Shown here: piece after piece, positions 40,436 to 48,135 of the stretch | Layout of the letters: each line of letters starts with the position of its first letter | How positions within the stretch are numbered: the stretch's first letter is position 1 | DNA from: an uncultured Collinsella sp. | GTDB lineage: Bacteria; Actinomycetota; Coriobacteriia; Coriobacteriales; Coriobacteriaceae | Length of the DNA: 48,569 nucleotides | Assembly (NCBI GenBank): GCA_947001705.1 | Contig: CAMQHT010000012.1 | Location: 1 to 48,569 of the forward strand | Direction: 5' to 3' | The notes under the pieces: model-generated | The model's input: the letters and a program-made list of their open reading frames with translations, nothing else | Databases searched by the model: none | Told to the model about the DNA's origin: nothing | Program-made: the position numbers and the translations under genes

Positions 40436-40470
40436 GTACCTGGTGTGCTGCAAACACCCATGCCAGGTAC
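40436..40470 (-). promoter_or_regulatory. Leader hairpin of operon 2
   Basis: GTACCTGG (40436-40443) pairs with CCAGGTAC (40463-40470), with GTG/CAC inside. It lies about 10-45 bases after the predicted transcription start, in a 140-base leader that also holds the palindrome TTGATATCAA near 40397. Confidence 0.5.
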
Positions 40471-40479
40471 AAATGATTT

Positions 40480-40522
40480 GATACCAATTATAGGTATGCA
40501 GGTTCTTACTATTTAATACCAC
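40480..40522 (-). promoter_or_regulatory. Promoter and operator module of operon 2
   Basis: On the minus strand GTGGTATTAA (40513-40522), 20 bases, then TATAATTGGTATC (40480-40492). The two words and the spacing are exactly those at 37329-37371. Confidence 0.75.
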
Positions 40523-40567
40523 TCGCTCAGCGGGGTGTTTTTCACCGTAAACGGCAGACGTATCCCA

Positions 40568-41458
40568 TCAGGCACGCTCTTTGTTTCGATGGCGGACAAG
40601 CGCCACCAGAAAGCCATCGCCAAAGGCATCGGATGCCAAGTTGGCTACAATCACCAAAACGATAATCGCCGCGCCAAAAAACTCATTCCAGTGAAAGGCC
40701 TCGCCAAAGAGGAGCGCCGACCAGCAGGGAGCGAGCACGACCTCGCTCATGCAGACCAAGTTGGCCGCAAACGCGTTGGTGCGCGCAATCCCCTTGGCAT
40801 ACAGCACGCTCGCAAGACCACTGCAAAAAAGGCCATGCACCAGCATGAGCCCCCACTCAAATGGTCTCACGGAGTCTAGGGCACCAACAAAATAGACGAT
40901 CGGCAGCATCGAGATACCGCAGGAGATGAGCGAGGACACCATGGGCGACGCATCGGGGCGAGAGTTCAAAAAGAAGCACAGCCCAAAGGCGGCGCCCGAA
41001 ATGATGGCAAGCAGGTTGCCGAGCATGCCCTCGGCACTCAAATCACCTAAAAAGAAAAGTCCCATACCCGTAAAAGCAACCACCACGGAGGCGATCTTCG
41101 CAGGTGAGGGCAACGTGTGAGTTGCGAGCGATTGATACACGATAACGAAAATCATCGAGGTGTACTGCAAAACGATTGCGTTGCCGACCGTCGTGAGCTG
41201 GTTGGCAAAGTTAAACGTGGTACCCGTCACGAAGTTGCAGACGGCCACAAGGACAATAAGACGGCTGACGCGGAGGACAGGCCTGCCGACGAGCAGGATA
41301 AAGAGCGCCATAAATATTGCCGTAACGGCACCAATCAAAAGAGCTGACTGCGAATTGGCGTGAACGAGGATACCGATAAAGCTCCACAAGAGCGCCGTGC
41401 CAAATAGATACATCGCCCCGCTTGCGCCATTATCGGGTGGATTGTCAGATCGAATCAC
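40568..41458 (-). CDS. DMT/EamA-family transporter
   Basis: A 296-residue protein of ten predicted helices in two EamA repeats: the first begins YLFGTALLWSFIGILVHANS, the second has AIISGAAFGLCFFLNS and ends near GAAIIVLVIVANL. The drug/metabolite superfamily includes many amino acid and metabolite exporters. It starts at GTG 41458 with GGAGG and lies after the terminator at 41487-41517, so it depends on read-through from PTS operon 1. The next gene downstream has its own promoter. Confidence 0.88.
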   Translation of the reverse strand: MIRSDNPPDNGASGAMYLFGTALLWSFIGILVHANSQSALLIGAVTAIFMALFILLVGRPVLRVSRLIVLVAVCNFVTGTTFNFANQLTTVGNAIVLQYTSMIFVIVYQSLATHTLPSPAKIASVVVAFTGMGLFFLGDLSAEGMLGNLLAIISGAAFGLCFFLNSRPDASPMVSSLISCGISMLPIVYFVGALDSVRPFEWGLMLVHGLFCSGLASVLYAKGIARTNAFAANLVCMSEVVLAPCWSALLFGEAFHWNEFFGAAIIVLVIVANLASDAFGDGFLVALVRHRNKERA

Positions 41459-41486
41459 GAAGCACCTCCAGCTAGCTTTCGGTAAT

Positions 41487-41517
41487 AAAAAACGGCGACC
41501 GCAATGGGTCGCCGTTT
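41487..41517 (-). terminator. Terminator after EIID copy 1
   Basis: AAACGGCGACC (41490-41500) pairs with GGTCGCCGTTT (41507-41517), followed on the minus strand by TTTTTT. The GGAGG binding site of the DMT transporter gene lies about 20 bases beyond. Confidence 0.9.
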
Positions 41518-41537
41518 CCCTTGGGGGCAGATAATAG

Positions 41538-42599
41538 GCCGGGCCCTTACGCCAGCACGCCGAAGAACGCGCCGACGATGCCCACGGCCATGGTGGCCAC
41601 GATCAGCACCATGGGGTTGATCTTCTTGGACAGCAGCCAGTAGTACAGCCAGAAGGCGAGCATGCCGAGCATGCCGGGCATGATGCCGTCCAGGATGTCC
41701 TGGAGGGTCTGGGCGTCCTCGCCCGAGCCGATGTCCACCGGGATGCTGGCCCAGAACATGTCCTTGCACATGGCGCCCACGACCATGACGCCCACGATTC
41801 CCACGCAGGTCATGATCTTCTGCATGAGGCCGGTCCTCTGGGCCTCGTCCAGGAAGCCCACGCCCAGCTCGTAGCCCTTGACGGCGCCCCAGACGCGCAG
41901 CGCGAAGCCGGGGACGTTGTAGATGAGCAGGAAGGCGATGGGGCCGAAGGGGTTGCCGGCCTGGCACAGGCTGATGCCCACCGCGGCGGCGACCACGCGC
42001 AGCGTCGACAGGAAGATGGAGTCGCCGATGCCCGACAGCGGGCCCATGAGGGCGGCCTTGACGTCGTTGACGCTCTCGGGCTCGATCTCGCCGCGGGCGA
42101 CCTTCTCCTCCATGGCCATCGCGATGCCGCCGACGAACGGGGCGAACTGGACGGTGATGTTGAAGAACGCGCAGTGGCGGTGCAGGGCCTCGGCGTAGTC
42201 GTCGGGGCGGCCGGCGTAGATCTTCTTGAGCATGTTGGCGACCATCAGGCAGAAGGCGATGTTCATCTGCTTGTAGTAGGTCCAGGAGAACTCCATGCCC
42301 AGGGCGCCGGTGTTGAGGGCGCTCCTGACGAGGTCGGAGCGCGTGATCTTGTTCTCGGGACTAGAAGTCATCGTCCTCATCCCCTTCCGCGGAGAGCTGG
42401 GGCTGGGCTCCGCCCAGGCCGAGCAGGTCGAACTTGTCGATGCCGATGATGATGGCGATCAGGGCGACGCCCAGGACGGGCACGTTGGCGTAGGAGCACA
42501 GCAGGAAGCCCAGGAAGTAGAAGGGCACGAGCTGCTTGGTGAGCACCAGGCGGCCGAGCATGGCGAAGCCCATGGCCGGCAGGATGTTGGCGGCAACGC
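41538..42599. repeat. 1062-bp identical tract, copy 2 of the IIC/IID repeat
   Basis: Partner of 38746-39807. The match ends at C 42599, where copy 1 continues with C and this copy with T. Confidence 0.85.
41547..42371 (-). CDS. PTS mannose-family EIID (copy 1, operon 1)
   Basis: A 274-residue EIID, identical in DNA to 38755-39579. It is the last PTS gene of operon 1 and partners the EIIC at 42361-43134. The same start question applies (ATG 42371 or 42380). Confidence 0.93.
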   Translation of the reverse strand: MTSSPENKITRSDLVRSALNTGALGMEFSWTYYKQMNIAFCLMVANMLKKIYAGRPDDYAEALHRHCAFFNITVQFAPFVGGIAMAMEEKVARGEIEPESVNDVKAALMGPLSGIGDSIFLSTLRVVAAAVGISLCQAGNPFGPIAFLLIYNVPGFALRVWGAVKGYELGVGFLDEAQRTGLMQKIMTCVGIVGVMVVGAMCKDMFWASIPVDIGSGEDAQTLQDILDGIMPGMLGMLAFWLYYWLLSKKINPMVLIVATMAVGIVGAFFGVLA

Positions 42600-43134
42600 T
42601 GAAGCCAGCAAGGACAAAGTCGGGAATAAAGTCGAGCATGCCCTGGATGGCGTCAGCACCCAGATAGAACGACAGCGAGCACAGCAGGAACGCCATGATG
42701 CAACCGGTGGAACCGATCAGGAAGTGCATCGCATAGACGCCCTTAAGGTTGCCCTGGCCAGAGAAGACATCGGCGCGGTCAACCAGGATCGGCAGGGCGG
42801 CGTTCAGGATGTTCTTCATGGCGAGACACAGCGTGGCGATGGGCATGGCGAGCGCGATGGCTGCCTCGGCGCTCTGGCCCAGCTGGATAGCGAAGGCACA
42901 GGCAAGCACGCCGCCGATCGTCTCATCGGGCGGCACGTAGGCGCCGATGGAGATCGAGCCCATGAACAGCAGCTCCAGGCTCGCACCGATCGCGAGACCA
43001 GACTGCAGGTCCCCCAGGACCAGGCCCACGAGCGGGCACAGGACGATGGGACGGAACGCATAGAGCGTACCGAGCTGGCAGTCGAACTTACCAAATGCGG
43101 CGATAAGTCCGATGAGGATTGCTTGGGTAAGCAT
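42361..43134 (-). CDS. PTS mannose-family EIIC (copy 1, operon 1)
   Basis: A 257-residue EIIC with QLGTLYAFRPIVLCPLVGLVLGD and GASLELLFMGSISIGAYVPPDE. It is co-transcribed with a full set of EIIA, EIIB and EIID. The C-terminal third is shared with EIIC copy 2; the middle differs (for example GNLKGVYAMHFLIGSTGCIM here), which could give a different substrate. The ATG at 43134 follows AAAGGGGG (rc of cccccttt, 43139-43146). Confidence 0.93.
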   Translation of the reverse strand: MLTQAILIGLIAAFGKFDCQLGTLYAFRPIVLCPLVGLVLGDLQSGLAIGASLELLFMGSISIGAYVPPDETIGGVLACAFAIQLGQSAEAAIALAMPIATLCLAMKNILNAALPILVDRADVFSGQGNLKGVYAMHFLIGSTGCIMAFLLCSLSFYLGADAIQGMLDFIPDFVLAGFSVAANILPAMGFAMLGRLVLTKQLVPFYFLGFLLCSYANVPVLGVALIAIIIGIDKFDLLGLGGAQPQLSAEGDEDDDF

Positions 43135-43194
43135 ACATCCCCCTTTCCATATAGGACACTACGAAGAACCCGCAGGCTCTTCGAATTTAAACGC

Positions 43195-43677
43195 CTAGAG
43201 CACGCTGGCGCAGTCAACCTTGGGGTCATCGGCCAGGGGTCGAATCTCGACCTCAACGCCACGATCCAGCATCTCGCGCACATCGGCTTCCTCGGCCGCG
43301 GTCAGGAAGATCTGACGAGAGACCTGACGAGCGTCGGGACGCTTCTCGTCCTTGGGCTTGGTATTGCCCAGATTGACCGACTTGATCTGCGGGCAGCCCT
43401 CAACAAGCTGCTTTGCCTCAGCGATAGTGGCGACGCAGATGATCATCTTGTACTTGTCGGTCACGCCCGAGTTAATGGCCTCGATGGCATTCGCCATATC
43501 CTTGATGACGAGCTTGCAGCCGGCAGGCTTGCCCATCTTGAGCGTCGTCTTCCACACCGGGTCGTTGGCGACCTTATCGCCCACGCAGAAAATGCAATTG
43601 GAGCCAAGGCCCTGAACCCAGGAAACTGCGACCTGGCCATGAAGTAGGCGATGGTCAACGCGGAGTAGCTGAATCAT
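43195..43677 (-). CDS. PTS mannose-family EIIB (operon 1)
   Basis: A 160-residue phosphocarrier with the active His 13 in MIQLLRVDHRLLHGQVAVSW. The ATG at 43677 is preceded by GGGGGG; five extra codons upstream are unlikely. It is a paralogue of 35225-35695. Confidence 0.94.
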   Translation of the reverse strand: MIQLLRVDHRLLHGQVAVSWVQGLGSNCIFCVGDKVANDPVWKTTLKMGKPAGCKLVIKDMANAIEAINSGVTDKYKMIICVATIAEAKQLVEGCPQIKSVNLGNTKPKDEKRPDARQVSRQIFLTAAEEADVREMLDRGVEVEIRPLADDPKVDCASVL

Positions 43678-43734
43678 AATGTGACCCCCCAAAGGTCTTG
43701 CGCCGTCTTACGGCATGTCAGTAGGTGCTGCGGA

Positions 43735-44154
43735 TTAGAACTCTTCTTCCTCGTCGTCATCGACCAAAAGATCGTTGACAAACTTCACGCGCGTATCGTC
43801 CGCAGCGACGATGGCGCGAATCGTCTCCTCAACCGGCGCCGACTCGTCAGAGAACAGCAGCTGGATGAGCAGAGGAAGGTTCATGTTGGTAACGAGGTAC
43901 GTGCGGGGACGCGTCTGGACGATCTTAGTGAACTCGTTGTTGACGCTGCCGCCAAAGAGGTCGGTGCAGACAACGACATCATCGTCGGCAGACATGCCTG
44001 CCAGCAGTTTTTGGGCCTCCTCGGCCACGTCCATGCGGTCATCGACGAACATCGAAAGATCGTGGACGTTGTCGCGAGCACCCGAGAGCAGCTCGACGCT
44101 CTCCTTGATGCCGGTAGCAAAGTGCGCATGGCTGGCGATGATGTACTGTCTCAT
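43735..44154 (-). CDS. PTS mannose-family EIIA (operon 1)
   Basis: A 139-residue phosphocarrier with the phosphorylated His 9 in IIASHAHFATG, DLFGGSVNNE and NLPLLIQLL. The C terminus is strongly acidic (DDDEEEEF). AGAGGA lies upstream. It is a paralogue of 35713-36129. Confidence 0.94.
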   Translation of the reverse strand: MRQYIIASHAHFATGIKESVELLSGARDNVHDLSMFVDDRMDVAEEAQKLLAGMSADDDVVVCTDLFGGSVNNEFTKIVQTRPRTYLVTNMNLPLLIQLLFSDESAPVEETIRAIVAADDTRVKFVNDLLVDDDEEEEF

Positions 44155-44200
44155 TCTGTGTTCCTCTCAATAGCCCGGCACGTTCCCGCACCCGTTTTCT

Positions 44201-45262
44201 TTAGTAGTCGAACTGGTGATAGTAGCGACGATACTTGAGGTTGTGCTTGGTGACCGTCTCGTAGTAGCGAGCCAGGCGGTCGGTCACGAGCACCGTCAGA
44301 ATCCACGGGGACACGATGACGCGGAACTCGTCGTCAAGGCCGGGGATCGCGAACTCGGCGGTGTCGATGATGTTGATGTCGGTGTCGCCGGTCACGCCGC
44401 GGTTGAGGAAGGCGCGGACGCGCTCGTCGAGCTTGCGGTTCTCGTCCTCGCCCATGAACAGGAACACGGGGACGCCGGGCTCCACGAGCTCGAGGGTGCC
44501 GTGGAAGAAGTCGGCCGAGGTGATGTAGCGGGTGCGCTTCCACTGCATCTCCTCCAGGATGCACATCGAGAACAGGATCGTCTCGCCCCACAGGGCGCCC
44601 GAGCCGATGAACATGGTGTAGGGGGCCAGGGCGTACTTCTTGGCGAGCTCCTCGGCGCGCGGCTCGAAGCGCTTGCGGATATCGAGCATGTCCTTCCAGA
44701 TGTCCTTGGTCTGCTCGATGAACAGGTCGAACTTGGGGAAGCAGCCGCGGCGGTTGAGCAGGCGCAGGCCGAAGCAGTCGGCGAGGTAGTAGCCCTTCTC
44801 GCAGCCGCCCGAACCATGGTCAGAAGCCATGGCGACGCAGTTCTCGGCGCCGACAGCCTGGCCGATGGGGCCCTCGGGCTTGGTCATGGCGTAGACGCGC
44901 ACGCCCATGTCCTTCATCTTCTTGACGGCCTCGAGGACCTCGGGGGTGGTGCCGGACTCGGAGGCGGTGAGCACGACGGACTTCTCGGTCATGCGCTTGT
45001 GGCCGGAGACGTTCCACTCGGCGGCGTGGATCAGGTAGACCTCGAGGTCGCGGTCGCCGAACTTGTTCATGAGGTACTCGAGCTGCATGAGCTCGTCCCA
45101 GGTGCCGCCGACGCCCATCAGGAACACGGCGTCGTAGCCCTCGTCGGCGACCTTGTCGGCGAGCGCGGTCATCTTCTTGCCGGTCTCGTAGAGCGCCTTG
45201 CCGTCCTCGAGGTAGCCCTCCTGGTCGAAATGCATGATCTCGATCTTCTCGGTTTCCTTCAT
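44201..45262 (-). CDS. FrlB/GfrF-like deglycase (SIS domains), copy B
   Basis: A 353-residue double-SIS protein of the fructoselysine-6-phosphate deglycase family. It is identical to copy A in the middle (about 290 residues). Differences lie in the first ~30 residues (for example HFDQEGYLEDGKALYETG here) and near the end (ILTVLVTDRLARYY). The ATG at 45262 follows AAAGGAG. It is in operon 1 between the GfrE-like gene and EIIA, the gfr layout known in Salmonella. Confidence 0.88.
   Translation of the reverse strand: MKETEKIEIMHFDQEGYLEDGKALYETGKKMTALADKVADEGYDAVFLMGVGGTWDELMQLEYLMNKFGDRDLEVYLIHAAEWNVSGHKRMTEKSVVLTASESGTTPEVLEAVKKMKDMGVRVYAMTKPEGPIGQAVGAENCVAMASDHGSGGCEKGYYLADCFGLRLLNRRGCFPKFDLFIEQTKDIWKDMLDIRKRFEPRAEELAKKYALAPYTMFIGSGALWGETILFSMCILEEMQWKRTRYITSADFFHGTLELVEPGVPVFLFMGEDENRKLDERVRAFLNRGVTGDTDINIIDTAEFAIPGLDDEFRVIVSPWILTVLVTDRLARYYETVTKHNLKYRRYYHQFDY
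44310..45183. repeat. 874-bp identical tract, copy 2 of the deglycase repeat
   Basis: Partner of 36326-37199, identical by eye. Confidence 0.85.
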
Positions 45263-45322
45263 TTGTCTCTCCTTTCTGGGGTTGTCTCCACATCCCCCAT
45301 GCCAACGGGCATCAAAACCCGC

Positions 45323-46438
45323 TTACATTCCGTAACACTCGGCCGCTTTGGCCTTAAGCGCATTGACTGACTCTTCGTAGCCCTCTGCCTTGACCTCCAT
45401 TTGCTTGGAGACAGCATCGAGATACGGGTGCACGTCCCATGACTTCAGACGCTCGGCGATCATTGCCGCAATCGTCTGGAAGAACACAAGATTGGGAATT
45501 GCGCTGAGCAGCGGAGCCACCTGAGGCACCGTAACCTCGTGAGCCCTACCCCTGGGATGGGCCGTGAGCAGCACCGTTTTTGTCGTAACGTTCGATAGCG
45601 CATCGGCGATATTCGCAAGACGCTCCGACCCCTGCGGGTCGTCGACGATAAACACCAGGTAGCCTGGGGTTATCTGCATCTCGGGACCGTGGACGAACTC
45701 CTCGCCCTCGTGATGCATGGCAGGAATCTTGATGGTCTCGCTCAGCTTGAGCGCCGCCTCCTCGGCAACACCGTAGTTGGGGCCGTTGCCGACGACCATG
45801 GCGGGCATGTGCTCAGAAAGCTCAAGCATGTGGTCTTGGACATATGCCTCGGCGGTCTTGCACATCACGGCATTAGCCTGGATAGCCTCGCGCAGGTCGT
45901 CAATACGCTGGGCAACGCCCTTGGCGTCAATCGTTCCGCGCGCCTGGCCGCCGTAAATACCAAAGAGCACCAGGTACTCAACGAGAACCTCAACGCCCAG
46001 AGTCACAAAGTCCACCGACTCGACGCCCACACCGTAGTCAAGAACGACGTCAGCGTGCTCCTTGATGGGTGCCTCAACGTTTGCCGTGAGCGCAACTGCA
46101 GCCATATCGTGCGCGCGCATGTAATCGAGCGCCGCAATCGTATTGGTCGAATAGCCGCTCTGCGAGGCGGCGATGTTGAGCGCATGCTGCGGATAGGTGT
46201 GCTCAAAATCGACGAAGGCCTCGGGCGTCACAACGGACACCTGCATCTGCAGCGCATCTTGCAGGTAATCGCTGGCGCAATCGGCGGCATGGCGCGACGA
46301 ACCCGAAGCAACGATGCGCAGTGCGTTAAAAGAACCGGACTGGAAAATATCAACGAGCTGCGCTACCAGCTCAGACGAACGTTCGAGGTTCTCTCCCATA
46401 CGCACATGGGCGAGCTGAACGTAATCGAGCATCTTCAT
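45323..46438 (-). CDS. GfrE-like SIS-domain deglycase
   Basis: A 371-residue protein with two SIS domains related to the isomerase half of GlmS. Motifs: VASGSSRHAADCA (phosphosugar loop), ASQSGYSTNTI, VVGNGPNYGVAEEAALKL and HHEGEEFVHGPEMQI. In Salmonella gfr operons a protein of this type (GfrE) cleaves glucoselysine 6-phosphate while GfrF handles fructoselysine 6-phosphate. It is the first gene of PTS operon 1. The ATG at 46438 has GAGG seven bases upstream; the in-frame ATG at 46477 has no such site. A generic AgaS-like role remains possible. Confidence 0.82.
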   Translation of the reverse strand: MKMLDYVQLAHVRMGENLERSSELVAQLVDIFQSGSFNALRIVASGSSRHAADCASDYLQDALQMQVSVVTPEAFVDFEHTYPQHALNIAASQSGYSTNTIAALDYMRAHDMAAVALTANVEAPIKEHADVVLDYGVGVESVDFVTLGVEVLVEYLVLFGIYGGQARGTIDAKGVAQRIDDLREAIQANAVMCKTAEAYVQDHMLELSEHMPAMVVGNGPNYGVAEEAALKLSETIKIPAMHHEGEEFVHGPEMQITPGYLVFIVDDPQGSERLANIADALSNVTTKTVLLTAHPRGRAHEVTVPQVAPLLSAIPNLVFFQTIAAMIAERLKSWDVHPYLDAVSKQMEVKAEGYEESVNALKAKAAECYGM

Positions 46439-46469
46439 CGTCTCACCTCGTAACAAATCATTGGTATTT

Positions 46470-46547
46470 GATAACAATCACGGTTACAGGTTACGGCTTT
46501 TTGATACCTCTTTGTCGTGTAATTTATCCCCTTCGGCGAACGGTCGA
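46470..46547 (-). promoter_or_regulatory. Putative operator region of PTS operon 1
   Basis: On the minus strand GAGGTATCAA (46501-46510), 20 bases, then TGATTGTTATC (46470-46480); CGGCGAACGGTCGA at 46534-46547 (plus strand). This is a looser version of the modules at 37329-37406 and 40480-40522, with the same 20-base spacing but no TATAAT. Confidence 0.5.
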
Positions 46548-46631
46548 TTTTGAGCCATGTAAGGTTGTGTATACAGCTGACTCAACGATCAAAACTGGTT
46601 AGTTTCCCAGCCGTTATTCACAAAACACCAG

Positions 46632-47345
46632 CTAGTACGTATAGGTATAGCCGCCTGCGTCGCCACGGTTAAAGGACTTGACGTACTCAATCGCCTGGCC
46701 GCTCGCATCGAAGCTCACGCACTCCAGCGTCAATGCAAGATCGCCCTGCTCCAGTCCAAGCAGGCCGGCATCTCGCGCGCCCAGCGCTTCGATATCAAGC
46801 TTTTCCTGCGCCGTGACCGGCTTTCGGCCCAGCATCTCATAGGTCTCGTACAAACTGAAGACCGACACGTCAATATCTTCGATTGTGGGAAACAGCAGGC
46901 ATGGGATGAACGCCATCTCAATCGATACGGGATCGCCGTTGACGCAGTTCAAACGCCGAATCGAATACAGCAAATCGTCCTCGGCAATACCAAACAGGTT
47001 GGCATAATATGGGCCCGCATAACGCTTGGAACGCGCGAGGATGCGGACGGACGGCTCGCCGCCCGAAGCACGGACCGACTCGCGAAAGCCCCCTGTTCGC
47101 TCGTAGGCAACGGGCACTTTCTGTGCCACAAACGCGCCCTTTCCGCGGACGCGTCGAATCTGCCCGCGCCGCACCAGCTCGTCGACAGCGCTTCGGATGG
47201 TCAAGCGTGTCGTACCAAATTCCTCGGCGAGGTCTTTTTCGGACGGAATCATGGAACCCGTGGGATAAATACCGCGCTCGATACGCTCTTCAATGCGGCG
47301 TCGAATGCGCATATAAACCGGGGTGGCATCTACTGTTTCAGCCAT
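46632..47345 (-). CDS. GntR/HutC-family transcriptional regulator 1
   Basis: A 237-residue repressor. The N-terminal winged helix has GSMIPSEKDLAEEFGTTRLTIRSAVDEL and the wing GKGAFVAQ; the C-terminal UTRA-type ligand domain has SIEMAFIPCLLFP and ALTLECVSFDASGQAIEYVKSFNRGD. HutC regulators bind sugar phosphates or related effectors. It overlaps the upstream regulator gene by 16 bases and faces PTS operon 1 on the same strand, so it is the best candidate to bind the GGTAT modules. Confidence 0.92.
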   Translation of the reverse strand: MAETVDATPVYMRIRRRIEERIERGIYPTGSMIPSEKDLAEEFGTTRLTIRSAVDELVRRGQIRRVRGKGAFVAQKVPVAYERTGGFRESVRASGGEPSVRILARSKRYAGPYYANLFGIAEDDLLYSIRRLNCVNGDPVSIEMAFIPCLLFPTIEDIDVSVFSLYETYEMLGRKPVTAQEKLDIEALGARDAGLLGLEQGDLALTLECVSFDASGQAIEYVKSFNRGDAGGYTYTY

Positions 47346-48097
47346 TGTTCACCTGCCACGCTCCTCATGCCGTTCTTTTCGCCGTTATCGGCAAAGCGGA
47401 ACTTTGTGGGCAAAATCACCGATTTGCAATACTCCACAAAACGCATGTCCTTATCAAATTCTATCGTGCTCTCATAGAACACCGGCGTTCCCTCTTCTTG
47501 CTGGAGCAGCTCGGCCTCTTCGGCGTTCAAACGCGAGATGGAGATATGCTCACGTCCATGCTCAACGCGCACGCCGCCTTCTTTGAGCAAGACATCGTAA
47601 AGGCTCTCACACTCAAAATCGTGATCGGGAAGCGAGGGGCACAGGGACAGGTTAACGTGAGCCGTCTCGATTGACGCCGGCTCGCCCTCAATAAGTCGAA
47701 CACGCTGCATGCGGAGCAAGGGAGCACCTACAGCAACCCCAAACTTGTCGGCAAGTGCCTCATCCGCCTCGATGGCCCCGGTGGAAACCAGACGAGAAGA
47801 GGGGTGCAGGCCGGCAGTCCGCACAGCATCGGAAAAGTTATACGTTTCTTGGAAGATGTTCAACGGCTTGGGAGGACACACATACGTACCCGACCCACGA
47901 CGGCTCTCGAGCGTTCCGCACGAGATGAGCCGCGTGATAGCAGCACGCAACGCCGTACGCGAAACACCAATCACTTCGCACAGCACACGCTCGGCCGGCA
48001 AGCGATCGCCGCCGCCGAGCTGATAGTGCTGGATATACCAAAGAATTCCCTCGACAGCACGATCTTTGGGGGGAATTGCATAAGATTCGCCTGCCAT
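47330..48097 (-). CDS. GntR/HutC-family transcriptional regulator 2
   Basis: A 255-residue regulator. Its DNA-binding domain reads GDRLPAERVLCEVIGVSRTALRAAITRL with the wing GSGTYVCP, and the C-terminal UTRA-like domain contains RMQRVRLIEGEPASIETAHVN and FYESTIEFDKDMRFVEYCKSVILP. The ATG at 48097 has GAGGAG. It is tightly coupled to regulator 1 and clearly differs from it, so two effectors may feed into one operon family. Confidence 0.92.
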   Translation of the reverse strand: MAGESYAIPPKDRAVEGILWYIQHYQLGGGDRLPAERVLCEVIGVSRTALRAAITRLISCGTLESRRGSGTYVCPPKPLNIFQETYNFSDAVRTAGLHPSSRLVSTGAIEADEALADKFGVAVGAPLLRMQRVRLIEGEPASIETAHVNLSLCPSLPDHDFECESLYDVLLKEGGVRVEHGREHISISRLNAEEAELLQQEEGTPVFYESTIEFDKDMRFVEYCKSVILPTKFRFADNGEKNGMRSVAGEQWLKQ

Positions 48098-48135
48098 TGC
48101 ACAGACTCCTCGTTCAGAAACGCATGTCGCCAAAA

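Noticed and set aside
42295..43647. Plus-strand frame of 450 codons across EIIC/EIIB
   Set aside because: Antisense shadow of the PTS genes with low-complexity product.
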